64,000 nucleotides of DNA from an uncultured Odoribacter sp. (GCA_900544025.1 UQTM01000003.1:25692-89691); one strand, 5' to 3'; positions 25,912 through 36,396 are shown, numbered from the stretch's first letter. Made by a program: numbers and translations. The notes: generated from the letters alone by a model not told the origin.

Positions 25912-28900
25912 ATGTTAAAAATTCTGTTATTATTTTTTATAATAACTTCTGCTTTCTGTGTGTCCGGGCGGCTGTCGGCCAATCCGGGTATGCTGGCGTT
26001 GTCTTTGGCAGGCAGCGAAGCAGCAGACACCCTTTTATTTCCGATCCGCGAGAATCAGGATAATGCGATCCGGGAAGATTTACCTACTTCGGCACTTTTT
26101 TTGAAAAAGCCTGCCAACGTGAAAGATACGGTGGTGTATGATCCTATTTCCCGCCGCTATGTAGTGATGAGCCTGGTGGGAGGGAAATACCATTATTCGC
26201 GTCCCTATTCCGTGACTTTGGAGGAATATTTGCAATCGCGGTCAAAACTGACCATGTATGATTATAATCGCCGCCAGACGAAGGATGGAGATAAGTATGA
26301 TTTTAAAAATCTGATATCGGAAATTCAATTCCTTGATAAAATTTTAAGTCCTATTTTTGGGAAAGACCGGGTGAAATTAAGCGTACAGGGGTCTGTGGAG
26401 CTGATTTTGGGCGTAAAGACCAATAAGGTCGATAATCCGACACTTCCCGTGGATTTACGTAAAACGACAACGCTTGATTTCGACGAAAAAATCCAGTTCG
26501 GCATTAACGGGAATATCGGTGATCTGATTAATCTGGACTGGACTTACAATACAGATGCCCGTTTCGATTTCGACAATATGCTGAAATTGAATTACGAAGG
26601 GAAGGAGGACGATATCGTCAAAAAAGTGGAAGCAGGAAACGTGTCCTTGCCTTTGCCGGGGACGTTGATCACCGGGGGACAGAATTTGTGGGGATTTCGT
26701 ACAGACCTCCAGTTCGGTAAATTGTCGGTTTCCGGTATTTTTTCACAGCAAAAGGGAGAATCGAAAGTGGTAAAGCTGGAAAAAGGGGCGCAAAAGCAAG
26801 AGTTTGAAGTTTCGGCTTTAGATTACGAGGCCAATAAGCATTTTTTCCTTTCGAAGTATTTTCGCGATCAATATGATGCGGCTTTGCGGAATCTTCCGGT
26901 GGTGAACAGCGGGGTAACCGTTACGAAAATCGAGGTTTGGGTTACCAATAAGAGTTCCCGTTTTGATAAAGCCCGGAATATCGTGGCTTTCGTCGATTTG
27001 GGAGAGAACCGGAATAATATCTCCAATCCTCTTTTCGCTCCCAATGGGGGAAATTATCCGAATAACGATGCCAATACGCTTTATGGTTATATAAAGAACG
27101 GTAAATATCAGGGGATTCGAGATATTAATACAGTGTCTTCTACTTTGACGGAGCTGACTTCCGGAAGAGATTATGAAAAATTGGAGAACGCTCGTTTGCT
27201 CGATCCTTCAGAGTATGTATTGAACGAGAAGTTAGGGTATATTTCTTTAAATTCGACTTTGAGTGCGTCCGAAGTATTGGCCGTTTCGTATGAATATACC
27301 GTGAGGGGGGAGGTGTTTACGGTGGGGGAATTGACCTCGAACGCTCCGGCCGCCCCTTCTACGCTTGCCGTCAAGATGTTGAAAAGCACTACTCAAAGCC
27401 CTGCATTGCCTACCTGGGATTTGATGATGAAGAATGTGTACAACATTGGGGCTTATAATCTGAGTAGCGAAGATTTTGTGCTGGATATTCTTTATCAGAA
27501 CGATAGGGCCGGGACGAAAGTGAATTATTTGCCTGCCGGAGATATAAATAATAAGATACTGCTTTCGGTATTGAATCTCGACCGCCTGAATTCGCAGCTG
27601 GATGCGAAGCCCGACGGTAAGTTCGATTATATCGAGGGGATAACGGTTTATTCCAACAAGGGACGTATCGTGTTTCCGGTGCTGGAACCCTTCGGCTCTT
27701 ACCTGGCAGAAAAGATCAATAATCCGGGAGTGGCCCAGCAATATGTGTACGACGATCTATACACAAAGACACAGAGCGAAGCGGAACAAAATTCGGAGAA
27801 AAATAAATTTTTCCTGAAAGGCAGCTATAAATCTTCCACTTCTTCCGAGATTTCTTTAGGAGGTGGCGATATATCGCAGGGATCGGTGAAAGTGCTCGCC
27901 GGAGGGGTGGAACTGACCGAAAATATCGATTATATGGTGGATTACACCATGGGAACCGTACAGATTATCAATCAGGCTTTGCTGGAGGCCGGAACTCCGA
28001 TTACGATCAAGAGCGAGGATCGCTCTTCTTTCGGGATGCAGACCAAGACTTTGGTGGGTACGCACCTCGATTATAAATTCAACGATAAGCTGAATGTCGG
28101 GGCTACGATCATGCACATGAACGAAAAACCGCTAACCCATAAAGTGAATATCGGTGAAGAACCGCTTTCGAATACGATCTGGGGATTCAATGCGACTTAC
28201 AATACAGAGTCCGGTTTTCTGACAACTTTGGTGGACAAGCTGCCTTTTATCAATACGAAAGTAAAATCGAGATTGACCATCGATACCGAGTTTGCCAAAT
28301 TCCAGCCGGGAACGGCGAAAGGGGTGGGCGGGAATGCTTATATCGACGATTTCGAAGGCAGCAAAATTTCTATCGATATGAAAGCGGTGACCCAATGGAA
28401 GCTGGCTTCCACACCTCAGGACAATACCTTCCCGGAAGGTAGCCTTACGAACAACCTTGCATATGGCTATAACCGGGGAAAACTGGCGTGGTATGTGGTC
28501 GATCCGTTGTTTTACAGAATGTCCACCGCCACTCCTTCCCATATTCGTGACGATAAAGAGCAGCGTTCCAATCACTTTGTGCGGGAGATCCGGCAAACGG
28601 AGATTTTTCCGAATAAAGACCTGGCTTTGGGCGATGTGAATATTGTTCCGGCTCTGACGGTGGCTTTCTATCCAGAAGAGAAAGGGCCTTATAATTTCCG
28701 GACGGAGGGATTGGATAGAAACGGCAAAGTGAGAAACCCCGAACAGATGTGGGGAGGTATGATGCGGAGTATCCAGACCAACGATTTCGAGGCGGCCAAT
28801 GTGCAGTATATCGAAATGTGGCTGATGGATCCTTTTGTTTATAATTCTCAGCACCGGGGCGGGGATGTATATTTTGATTTAGGGGATGTGTCGGAAGATA

Positions 28901-31900
28901 TTTTGAAAGATGGGCGTAAGTCGTTCGAAAACGGTTTGCCTGTGGGAACGGATACTTCAAAAATCGAATCGACGATCTGGGGACGTATTCCCTTGGTACA
29001 ATCGATCGTGAACGGTTTCGATAATAACAGCCAGGCCAGGCGTTTTCAGGATGTGGGGCTCGACGGGATGAGCAACGAAGAAGAGCGGGTGCATTATGCC
29101 GCTTATCTTCAAAACCTGAGAACGATTTACGGTGAGGATTCGAAAATATACCAGGATGCCTATAACGACCCGGCGGGAGACGATTATCATTTTTTCCGGG
29201 GATCGGATTTCGATGCTTTGCAAACTCCTATTTTAGACCGGTATAAGCGTTATAACGGAACGGAAGGTAATTCTCCCACAGCGGAGATGTCGCCGGAGTC
29301 GTACTCTACGGCAGCCACCACTCTACCCGATGTAGAGGATATCAATGGCGATAACACGCTGAACGAGACGGAGGCTTTTTTCCGCTATCACCTTCATCTG
29401 AGCCCGAACGAAATGCAGGTGGGAAAGAATTTCATCAGCAGTATTACGACGGCAACGGTAGAGTTGCCGAACGGAACGACGGAAGAGATCAAATGGTATC
29501 AGATCAGGATCCCTTTGAACAGTAGCCAGCGTACGCAGTGGGGGCAGCCCGATTTAAAATCCGTCCGTTTTATGCGTATGTTCCTGAAAGGATTTCAGGA
29601 TAGTGTCGTTTTGCGTATGGCGAGCCTGGACCTGGTGAGGGATAACTGGAGAAAATACGAAGGGGCTTTGGACGACCGTTTACCGGATAATGACCAGAAC
29701 ACTACTTTCGATGTGTCTGTGGTGAATCTGGAAGAAAATGCTTCGAAAACTCCGGTCAATTATGTAATGCCTCCGGGGATCGACCGGGTGGTGGATGCAA
29801 CCAATCCGCAAATGAGAGAGCTGAACGAACAGGCTATGGCCTTGAAAGTGGTGAATTTGCGGGAAGGATACGGGCGTGCCGTTTATAAGAATATGAATCT
29901 GGACGTATTGCGCTATAAAACACTTCGTATGGATGTGCATGCGGAGGCTTTGACGGATAGTCCTTTGGAAGACGGAGAGTTGTGTTTGTTTTTACGTTTC
30001 GGCAGCGATAATACCAACAATTATTACGAATATGAAATGCCTTTGGTGCTGACCCGTCCCGGTTTTTACGCTTCCGATGAAATCGGGCGTGAAGGGGTGT
30101 GGCCCACGGCAAACCGTATCGAATTGCCTTTGCGGTTATTGCAGTTGTTGAAACAAAAGCGGAATACCGGGGATGGGGAGCTGTCGGATGTGTACGAGCT
30201 GACTCTGAAAGATTTGGATGAAACGGTCAATGCTGCCGTGATGAATCATGTTATCCGGGTAAAAGGAAAGCCTTCGCTGGGGGCTATCCGTAATATCATG
30301 ATCGGAATCCGTAACCCGGAAGGAGGAGGGGGAAAAGGCGACCGCTCTGCGGAAGTGTGGGTGAATGAGTTGCGGTTGTCGGATTTCGATAATAAGGGCG
30401 GCTGGGCGGCCAATGCACGAATGACGATGAAGCTGGCGGATGTGGCTACGATTAGTTTTGCAGGTTCCCGCCAGACACAGGGATTCGGAAGCCTGGAGCA
30501 GCATGCCAGCGAAATAGCCCGGGAAGATTTACGGTCTATCGATTTTTCGACCAATGTCGAATTTGGAAAATTTTTCCCGGAAAAATGGCGGTTAAGACTG
30601 CCGATGTATTATGCCTATTCCCGGCAATCGATTTTGCCGGAATACGATCCGCTGGATACCGATATTCCTTTGGAGGTGGCTATGGATAATGCTAAAAATA
30701 AGCGATTGAGGGACTCTATCCGTCACAATGCCGAGGATTATATGATGCGTAAAAGTTTGAATTTCACGAATATCGGCGTTGAAAGCAAAACGGGTGAGTC
30801 GCGTTTCTTCGATCTTTCCAATCTTTCGCTGACTTTTTCTTATAATAAGTCCTATGGCAGGAACGTGAATACGGAGCGTGATCTGGATAAGGATTACAGA
30901 GGATTGATCAGTTATATTTATACCGGGGCACCGCCTGTTGTGAAGCCGTTTAAAAATTCAAAATCGCTGGATTCCAAGTATCTGCGCATATTGAAAGATT
31001 TTAATTTCTACTATATGCCTTCGATGCTGTCGATCACTTCCGATATTACACGGAATTACCGGGAGATCAAGCTGAAAAATCTGGATAATCCGGATTTATT
31101 GATCGAACCGACAGTGGATAAGGATTTTACCTGGAGACGGGAATATGCTTTCAGATTTAACCTGACCGAGAATTTACTGGTAAATTTCAGGGCAGAGGCC
31201 AAGGCGCGGATCGACGAACCGGAAGGCATTGTGGATAAGCAAAGAGACCCTGAACGGTATGAACAATGGAAAGACACCGTATGGCATAATATTCTCGACG
31301 GGGGCCGTCCGGTGAATTATAATCATAATTTCTCCGTGGAATATAAGCTGCCTCTCGATAAGCTGCCGTTTTTGGATTGGACTTCCACCCGCGCCAGTTA
31401 CGGTGCGGTTTACGATTGGCAGGCCGGGGCGCTTACAGACGATTCGGTGAATTTAGGAAATGTGATCCGAAATTCCAATGCTTTACAGGTGAATACCGAT
31501 TTGATGCTGACGGGATTGTATAATAAATCGAAGTTTTTGCGGGAAATGACCCGCCCTTTCCGTCCGAGAAAAGGGAAGACCGTGAAGTTCGAGACCGGAC
31601 TGGAAGAGGTGAAGCGCGGACGTTCCGTGGTGGTGAAGCATAAGCTGAAAACCGGAGATATACAGGCGAAGCTGATCGCACCGGACGGGAAGCAGGTGAA
31701 AATGGGATATAAGTCGGTGGGACGTAATAAAATACGCCTGACTTCTTCGCAGAGTCTCGAAGGTGCGCAATTAGTGATAACGGGAAGGGAAACTACGCGG
31801 CTTAGCCCGGCGATGCGTGCCGGACGTTTTTTGACCGGATTGATTACCGGGATTAGGAGTATATCTGTGGGGTATTCCGAAGACAAGGGGACCACCTTGC

Positions 31901-33201
31901 CGGGATTCTTGCCCGAAGCCCGCTGGCTGGGACAACAGGGATATAACGGCTCTTCGGCTCCCGGTTTCAAGTTCCTGTTCGGAGGACAACGGGACGATTT
32001 CGGTATAGAGGCTGCCCGGAAAGGATGGATCACTACCGATTCTACACTGAATAGTCCCTATCTGATGAATGCCAGCCGGAGCGTATATGTACGTTTGATT
32101 TATGAGCCGGTTAAAAAGTTCCGGGTGGAATTGACGTCCAACTGGATACGGTCGCGCAACAGTAATGAATACCTTTTGTATGACGGCGGCGGTTTCAGTT
32201 CGATGAATAAGGTAGTATCGGGTAATTTCAGTATGACGACCGTCGGGTTGAAATCGGCATTTTATAACGTGGGGAATAATACCGAAGCTTCGCTGGCCAC
32301 TTATCAGAAGTTTCTGGATAACCGGAAGATTGTTTCGGCAGAGATGGCGCAAAAGCGTTATGGGGATAATTATGACGATTTTGCTATTCTCGACGGGGAT
32401 AAGCCTACCGGATTTTACGAAGGGTATGGAGCTACTTCCCAGGAGGTGCTGATCTCCGCTTTTAACCGGGCGTACGGGGCAGGGGATTACGAAGGACTGA
32501 TCCCGAAGTTGTGGGCGATGCGTCCGAACTGGAAGGTTACCTACAACGGATTGACAGACTTCGAACCGGTGAAAAAATTGTTTAAGACGATAGCGTTTAC
32601 ACATACTTATAATTGTAAATATAATGTCGGATCGTATGCGTCCAACTTGCAGTTTCAGGCGGATGAAGACGGTTTTTCCAATATTTTGGATGCCCAGAAT
32701 AACTGGATGGCAATGTATGATGTGAGTACGGTGTCGATCAACGAGCAGTTCAATCCCCTGATCGGGGTGAACCTGATCTGGCAAAATAATCTGACTACGA
32801 ATTTCAGTATAAATCGCCGCCGGGATGTCAGTTTGAGCTTAGTCAATGCACAGTTGTCGGAAACATCCGGGAATGAAATTGTCGTGGGAGCAGGATACCG
32901 TTTTGGAAATTTGCCTATCTTTACAAAGAATAAAAGACTGGATAACGATATAAATTTGCAGTGTGATTTTTCGATTCGCCGGAATAATACAGTGATCCGC
33001 CGGATATCGGAAAGCGTCGATCAGCTGACTGCAGGGCAGGAAGTCATGAGCGTGAAAGTGTCGGCCGATTATACCTTTAATAATCGTCTGAATTTGCGTT
33101 TATTTTATGACCGGGTGGTGAATACGCCTTATGTGTCGCTTTCTTTCCCGACCACGAATACTAATTTTGGTGTGGCAGTGCGTTATACTTTAACACAATA
33201 A
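25912..33201 (+). CDS. sprA: SprA, outer-membrane translocon of the type IX secretion system
   Basis: SprA (Sov in Porphyromonas) is the giant single-chain 36-strand barrel through which type IX substrates cross the outer membrane. The 2429-residue length is typical. A signal peptide (about 1-23) is followed by repeated beta-strand-rich stretches, including VELILGVKTNKVDNPTLPVD and NIGDLINLDWTYNTDARFDF, and many GGDISQGSVKVLAGG-like turns. The chain ends in barrel strands (NTNFGVAVRYTLTQ). Position after ruvA and before another outer-membrane protein supports the assignment. No substrate with a type IX C-terminal domain and no other type IX component was found in the window. Confidence 0.93.
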   Translation: MLKILLLFFIITSAFCVSGRLSANPGMLALSLAGSEAADTLLFPIRENQDNAIREDLPTSALFLKKPANVKDTVVYDPISRRYVVMSLVGGKYHYSRPYSVTLEEYLQSRSKLTMYDYNRRQTKDGDKYDFKNLISEIQFLDKILSPIFGKDRVKLSVQGSVELILGVKTNKVDNPTLPVDLRKTTTLDFDEKIQFGINGNIGDLINLDWTYNTDARFDFDNMLKLNYEGKEDDIVKKVEAGNVSLPLPGTLITGGQNLWGFRTDLQFGKLSVSGIFSQQKGESKVVKLEKGAQKQEFEVSALDYEANKHFFLSKYFRDQYDAALRNLPVVNSGVTVTKIEVWVTNKSSRFDKARNIVAFVDLGENRNNISNPLFAPNGGNYPNNDANTLYGYIKNGKYQGIRDINTVSSTLTELTSGRDYEKLENARLLDPSEYVLNEKLGYISLNSTLSASEVLAVSYEYTVRGEVFTVGELTSNAPAAPSTLAVKMLKSTTQSPALPTWDLMMKNVYNIGAYNLSSEDFVLDILYQNDRAGTKVNYLPAGDINNKILLSVLNLDRLNSQLDAKPDGKFDYIEGITVYSNKGRIVFPVLEPFGSYLAEKINNPGVAQQYVYDDLYTKTQSEAEQNSEKNKFFLKGSYKSSTSSEISLGGGDISQGSVKVLAGGVELTENIDYMVDYTMGTVQIINQALLEAGTPITIKSEDRSSFGMQTKTLVGTHLDYKFNDKLNVGATIMHMNEKPLTHKVNIGEEPLSNTIWGFNATYNTESGFLTTLVDKLPFINTKVKSRLTIDTEFAKFQPGTAKGVGGNAYIDDFEGSKISIDMKAVTQWKLASTPQDNTFPEGSLTNNLAYGYNRGKLAWYVVDPLFYRMSTATPSHIRDDKEQRSNHFVREIRQTEIFPNKDLALGDVNIVPALTVAFYPEEKGPYNFRTEGLDRNGKVRNPEQMWGGMMRSIQTNDFEAANVQYIEMWLMDPFVYNSQHRGGDVYFDLGDVSEDILKDGRKSFENGLPVGTDTSKIESTIWGRIPLVQSIVNGFDNNSQARRFQDVGLDGMSNEEERVHYAAYLQNLRTIYGEDSKIYQDAYNDPAGDDYHFFRGSDFDALQTPILDRYKRYNGTEGNSPTAEMSPESYSTAATTLPDVEDINGDNTLNETEAFFRYHLHLSPNEMQVGKNFISSITTATVELPNGTTEEIKWYQIRIPLNSSQRTQWGQPDLKSVRFMRMFLKGFQDSVVLRMASLDLVRDNWRKYEGALDDRLPDNDQNTTFDVSVVNLEENASKTPVNYVMPPGIDRVVDATNPQMRELNEQAMALKVVNLREGYGRAVYKNMNLDVLRYKTLRMDVHAEALTDSPLEDGELCLFLRFGSDNTNNYYEYEMPLVLTRPGFYASDEIGREGVWPTANRIELPLRLLQLLKQKRNTGDGELSDVYELTLKDLDETVNAAVMNHVIRVKGKPSLGAIRNIMIGIRNPEGGGGKGDRSAEVWVNELRLSDFDNKGGWAANARMTMKLADVATISFAGSRQTQGFGSLEQHASEIAREDLRSIDFSTNVEFGKFFPEKWRLRLPMYYAYSRQSILPEYDPLDTDIPLEVAMDNAKNKRLRDSIRHNAEDYMMRKSLNFTNIGVESKTGESRFFDLSNLSLTFSYNKSYGRNVNTERDLDKDYRGLISYIYTGAPPVVKPFKNSKSLDSKYLRILKDFNFYYMPSMLSITSDITRNYREIKLKNLDNPDLLIEPTVDKDFTWRREYAFRFNLTENLLVNFRAEAKARIDEPEGIVDKQRDPERYEQWKDTVWHNILDGGRPVNYNHNFSVEYKLPLDKLPFLDWTSTRASYGAVYDWQAGALTDDSVNLGNVIRNSNALQVNTDLMLTGLYNKSKFLREMTRPFRPRKGKTVKFETGLEEVKRGRSVVVKHKLKTGDIQAKLIAPDGKQVKMGYKSVGRNKIRLTSSQSLEGAQLVITGRETTRLSPAMRAGRFLTGLITGIRSISVGYSEDKGTTLPGFLPEARWLGQQGYNGSSAPGFKFLFGGQRDDFGIEAARKGWITTDSTLNSPYLMNASRSVYVRLIYEPVKKFRVELTSNWIRSRNSNEYLLYDGGGFSSMNKVVSGNFSMTTVGLKSAFYNVGNNTEASLATYQKFLDNRKIVSAEMAQKRYGDNYDDFAILDGDKPTGFYEGYGATSQEVLISAFNRAYGAGDYEGLIPKLWAMRPNWKVTYNGLTDFEPVKKLFKTIAFTHTYNCKYNVGSYASNLQFQADEDGFSNILDAQNNWMAMYDVSTVSINEQFNPLIGVNLIWQNNLTTNFSINRRRDVSLSLVNAQLSETSGNEIVVGAGYRFGNLPIFTKNKRLDNDINLQCDFSIRRNNTVIRRISESVDQLTAGQEVMSVKVSADYTFNNRLNLRLFYDRVVNTPYVSLSFPTTNTNFGVAVRYTLTQ

Positions 33202-33217
33202 AGGAGAAAAATCGATA

Positions 33218-34402
33218 ATGAGTAAATTGTTTTGGTGTGTGTGGTTTTTGTTGCTGTCGGGCGGGGTTGCCGGACAGATGCAGCAAAAGTGGTTTGTTTC
33301 CGATCCCAAAATAAATCCGGAACGGAACCAGGATTTATTAGTGGAGATCGATAATGCCGATTTTTTTAAGAATAATGAATATATCAGCGACGTCTCCAAG
33401 GGATATACTTTAGGCGGTTTTTGGATCATTCCGAAACTGGTTTATTTCCCTTCCAAAAATACAAAACTGGAGTTCGGTTGGTATTTGTTACAATATTTAG
33501 GAGCGAATCATTATCCGGCACCTTCTCCCGCCCTTGTGCCCGATTCGTTGAATGCTTCCCATCCGGGAAAGTTCCGAAACAAAGCTTTTCTAAGGATACA
33601 ATGGTCGCCTTTACCTGATTTTCATGTGGTTCTGGGTTCTTTATACGGAGGGGCGAATCATGGGCTGATCGAGCCTTTGTATCAATGGGAGCGTTATTTT
33701 TCTGCCAATCCGGAGGATGGTGTACAGTTGATTTATAAACGTCCTTCACTAAAAGCCGATATGTGGATCAACTGGCAGAATTTTATTTTTAAGAACGATC
33801 CTTATCTCGAGCAGTTTGTGTTAGGCTTGTCTGCTGAGTTTATTTTTACCCGTCCTGAAAAAAGCTGGCAATTTTCCATGCCGATACAATTTTTGGGAAA
33901 ACATTTCGGAGGGCAGATCGACAGAACGGATTTCGGAACTGTGTCGATGGGAAATGGAGCAGTGGGGTTTAAAGCCGTGAAAAACTTCGGGCGGAAATAT
34001 CTGAATAGCTTATCGGCTTCTGCATACGGTTTGTTTTATTCTGAATTGGGAACTAAAAAATTGCCTTATAGCACCGGAAACGGTGTATTCGGATTAATGG
34101 AGCTGGATGCCGATCCCTTTTTTGTGCATTTAGGCTATTGGTCGTCTTGTCAGTTTATTTCGATCGAAGGAGAGCCTTTACTGCAATCGCTGTCTTATAT
34201 GGACAACAGTACCTTGTTCCGTAACCGGGAGGTGGTGCTGGCGAAAGCCGGATTTAACAAGCAGGTTTGTAAAGGACTTTCCGTCGGTGCGTATTTTGAG
34301 AGCTATTATGTGAGAAACCGATCGGAGTTCAATTATACCTATGGGTTACACATGCGTTTTAACCAGCAATTTTTCTTAAAGAAATTAAAGATTGTTGATT
34401 AA
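33218..34402 (+). CDS. Predicted outer-membrane protein encoded with sprA
   Basis: I do not recognise this 394-residue protein. It has a signal peptide (about 1-20, ending GVAGQ) and alternating amphipathic strands rich in Tyr, Phe and Trp, such as TKLEFGWYLLQYLGA, FRNKAFLRIQWSPLPDF and LSVGAYFESYYVRNRSEF, suggesting a beta-barrel. It starts 16 bases after the sprA stop, so the two are probably co-transcribed. A role alongside SprA is possible, but no conserved type IX component (PorP, PorV, PorU, PorT) could be matched with confidence. The C-terminus ends in a short polar tail rather than the usual terminal Phe. Confidence 0.7.
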   Translation: MSKLFWCVWFLLLSGGVAGQMQQKWFVSDPKINPERNQDLLVEIDNADFFKNNEYISDVSKGYTLGGFWIIPKLVYFPSKNTKLEFGWYLLQYLGANHYPAPSPALVPDSLNASHPGKFRNKAFLRIQWSPLPDFHVVLGSLYGGANHGLIEPLYQWERYFSANPEDGVQLIYKRPSLKADMWINWQNFIFKNDPYLEQFVLGLSAEFIFTRPEKSWQFSMPIQFLGKHFGGQIDRTDFGTVSMGNGAVGFKAVKNFGRKYLNSLSASAYGLFYSELGTKKLPYSTGNGVFGLMELDADPFFVHLGYWSSCQFISIEGEPLLQSLSYMDNSTLFRNREVVLAKAGFNKQVCKGLSVGAYFESYYVRNRSEFNYTYGLHMRFNQQFFLKKLKIVD

Positions 34403-34446
34403 TGCTTAAAGTGGTTTGCAAACGTTGCAACAGAAGACGCAATTTA

Positions 34447-34454
34447 TAACTTTG
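34447..34454 (+). promoter_or_regulatory. -7 promoter box (TAACTTTG)
   Basis: TAnnTTTG match 21 bases before the ATG at 34476; it would drive the metallo-hydrolase/mtnN pair separately from sprA. Confidence 0.5.
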
Positions 34455-34475
34455 CTTCCTGAAAATTAGTAATTC

Positions 34476-35123
34476 ATGACATTTATGGAGATTGAAATAT
34501 TTGTAAATAATCCCTGGCAGCAAAATACGGTGGTGTTGTACAATCGGACAGGAGAGGCCGTGATTATCGATTGCGGTTGTCTGGGCGATGACGAAGAAGG
34601 CCAGCTTAAAAATTTTTTGTCGGAAAAGCACCTGAAACCGGTGGCTTTGCTCGATACTCATTTGCATATCGATCATATTTTCGGAAATAATTTTGTAAAG
34701 AAGGCTTTCGGTTTGGAAGCACAGGCAGGCGCTGCCGATAATTATCTGATCGAACATGCTGTGGAATATGCCGCTATGCTGGGAATTACGGGTATTACTC
34801 CTCCTCCTCCTGTCGGCAAGTATTTGAACGATGGAGATGTGGTGAAATTCGGAGATTCCGAATTGAAAGTGATTGCCGTTCCGGGACATTCGCCGGGAAG
34901 CCTTTGTTTTTACAGTGAGCCGGACCGGTTGCTGATTGCAGGCGATGTATTGTTTGCCGGCAGCGTGGGACGTTCCGATCTGCCGGGAGGTAATGGCCGG
35001 CAGCTGATAGAGGGCATTAAAAATAAATTATTGTGCTTACCGGATGAGGTAAGAGTGATCCCGGGACACGGGACTGAAACGACGATAGGCGAGGAGAAAA
35101 AGCATAATCCGTTTTTGAGGTAG
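34476..35123 (+). CDS. Metallo-beta-lactamase-fold hydrolase (glyoxalase II-like)
   Basis: A 215-residue MBL-fold protein with the metal motif THLHIDHIFGN (HxHxDH), then VPGHSPGSLCFY, IAGDVLFAGSVGRSDLPGGN and VIPGHGTETTIGEEK. This order matches the short glyoxalase-II-like (YcbL-type) group, whose members hydrolyse thioesters such as S-lactoylglutathione in other bacteria; the thiol used here is unknown. ATG codons at 34476 and 34485 are both possible starts. mtnN follows after 5 bases, so the two are co-transcribed. Confidence 0.88.
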   Translation: MTFMEIEIFVNNPWQQNTVVLYNRTGEAVIIDCGCLGDDEEGQLKNFLSEKHLKPVALLDTHLHIDHIFGNNFVKKAFGLEAQAGAADNYLIEHAVEYAAMLGITGITPPPPVGKYLNDGDVVKFGDSELKVIAVPGHSPGSLCFYSEPDRLLIAGDVLFAGSVGRSDLPGGNGRQLIEGIKNKLLCLPDEVRVIPGHGTETTIGEEKKHNPFLR

Positions 35124-35128
35124 TAACT

Positions 35129-35818
35129 ATGGGGAAGATCGGGATCATTGTGGCTATGACCAGCGAGTTCAATCTGGTAAATGTCTTACTTGAAGAAAAA
35201 CACGAACGGCATGTAAATGATTTTTCCTTCGTAGAGGGAAGGCTCGACGGGAAAGAGGTGGTGCTGGCGAAAAGTGGTATCGGTAAGGTCTGTGCCGCCG
35301 TGGGGGTGTCGGAAATGATCCGGGAGTATAGTCCTGCTTGTATCGTTAATACCGGAGTGGCCGGAGGGATCGACGCTTCGTTGCAGGTGATGGATATTGT
35401 GGTGGGTGGACGGACGGTCTATCATGATGTGTGGTGTGGGGAAGGAAATGCTTACGGGCAGATACAGGGATTGCCGGCTTTTTTTGAAGCCGATGCCCGT
35501 TTATTGAAAGCCGCTTTATCTATCGGGAGCGATGTGAGGCTTCTGAATGGTTTGATTTGCACCGGGGATCAGTTTATTACCGACCGTGTAGCCTTGAATA
35601 AGATTAAAGATCATTTTCCCGAAGGCTTTGCCGTGGATATGGAGTCGTGCGCTATGGCGCAGGTATGCTATTTATATCGTGTGCCTTTTTTAAGTTTCAG
35701 GATTATTAGCGATACTCCGGGACGCACGGACGATCATTCGTTGCAATACCGGGAGTTTTGGACAATAGCCCCGGAAAAGTCGTTCGAAGTGCTGAGGCAG
35801 TTGATTGCCAGAGTTTAA
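35129..35818 (+). CDS. mtnN: 5'-methylthioadenosine/S-adenosylhomocysteine nucleosidase
   Basis: MtnN (Pfs) removes adenine from methylthioadenosine and S-adenosylhomocysteine, yielding S-ribosylhomocysteine for LuxS. The 229-residue protein shows IGIIVAMTSEF at the start, the ribose-binding NTGVAGGIDASLQVMDIVVG, the substrate segment AVDMESCAMAQVCYLYRVPF with its catalytic-site glutamate, and RIISDTPG with the general-acid aspartate. luxS lies 95 bases downstream on the same strand, completing the activated methyl cycle. Confidence 0.93.
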   Translation: MGKIGIIVAMTSEFNLVNVLLEEKHERHVNDFSFVEGRLDGKEVVLAKSGIGKVCAAVGVSEMIREYSPACIVNTGVAGGIDASLQVMDIVVGGRTVYHDVWCGEGNAYGQIQGLPAFFEADARLLKAALSIGSDVRLLNGLICTGDQFITDRVALNKIKDHFPEGFAVDMESCAMAQVCYLYRVPFLSFRIISDTPGRTDDHSLQYREFWTIAPEKSFEVLRQLIARV

Positions 35819-35913
35819 ACGGGACGGGAAGTTGAAAAACAGAGAAAGAGACTTAGAGTGGGAATTGGGAATATGAAATGGAATGTTCGTTTTTGAAAAT
35901 ATAAATTGCAGGA

Positions 35914-36396
35914 ATGAAAAAGATACCGAGTTTTTCGATCAATCATCTGGCCCTGTTGCGGGGTATTTATGTTTCGCGCAAAGATTATCTGGGCGATCAG
36001 GTGGTGACGACTTTTGATATACGGATGAAAGAGCCCAACCGGGAGCCAGCGCTGGGGTACGGGGCTTTACATACGATAGAGCATCTGGCTGCAACTTATT
36101 TGCGTAATCATAAGGATTGGGGCGACCGGATTGTTTTCTGGGGACCTATGGGATGCTGTACGGGGAATTATTTTTTAATGAAAGGTGACCTGAAAGCGGA
36201 AGATATTGTGGAATTGATGCGTGAAACTTTTCGTTTTATCCGTGATTTTGAAGGGGAAGTTCCCGGAGTTGTTGCGCGGGATTGCGGCAATTATCTTTTG
36301 CATGATCTACCTATGGCAAAATATGAGGCAGATAAGTATTTGCGTGAAGTGCTCGACGTGATCGAAGAGAAAAACATGGTGTATCCCGAATCGTGA
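35914..36396 (+). CDS. luxS: S-ribosylhomocysteine lyase LuxS
   Basis: LuxS splits S-ribosylhomocysteine into homocysteine and the AI-2 precursor DPD. The 160-residue protein has the metal motif HTIEH (His53, His57) and the third ligand Cys124 in DCGNYLLH. The catalytic-base cysteine is Cys81 in GPMGCCTGNYF; many LuxS proteins read GCRTG here, so the second Cys replaces a usual Arg. Length is normal. mtnN lies just upstream and supplies its substrate. Whether the cell uses AI-2 as a signal or only recycles homocysteine cannot be told. Confidence 0.93.
   Translation: MKKIPSFSINHLALLRGIYVSRKDYLGDQVVTTFDIRMKEPNREPALGYGALHTIEHLAATYLRNHKDWGDRIVFWGPMGCCTGNYFLMKGDLKAEDIVELMRETFRFIRDFEGEVPGVVARDCGNYLLHDLPMAKYEADKYLREVLDVIEEKNMVYPES

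Noticed and set aside
28445..28960. Long reading frames antisense to sprA (several between 27 and 33 kb)
   Set aside because: They follow from the codon use of sprA, lack start signals and have no recognisable domains.
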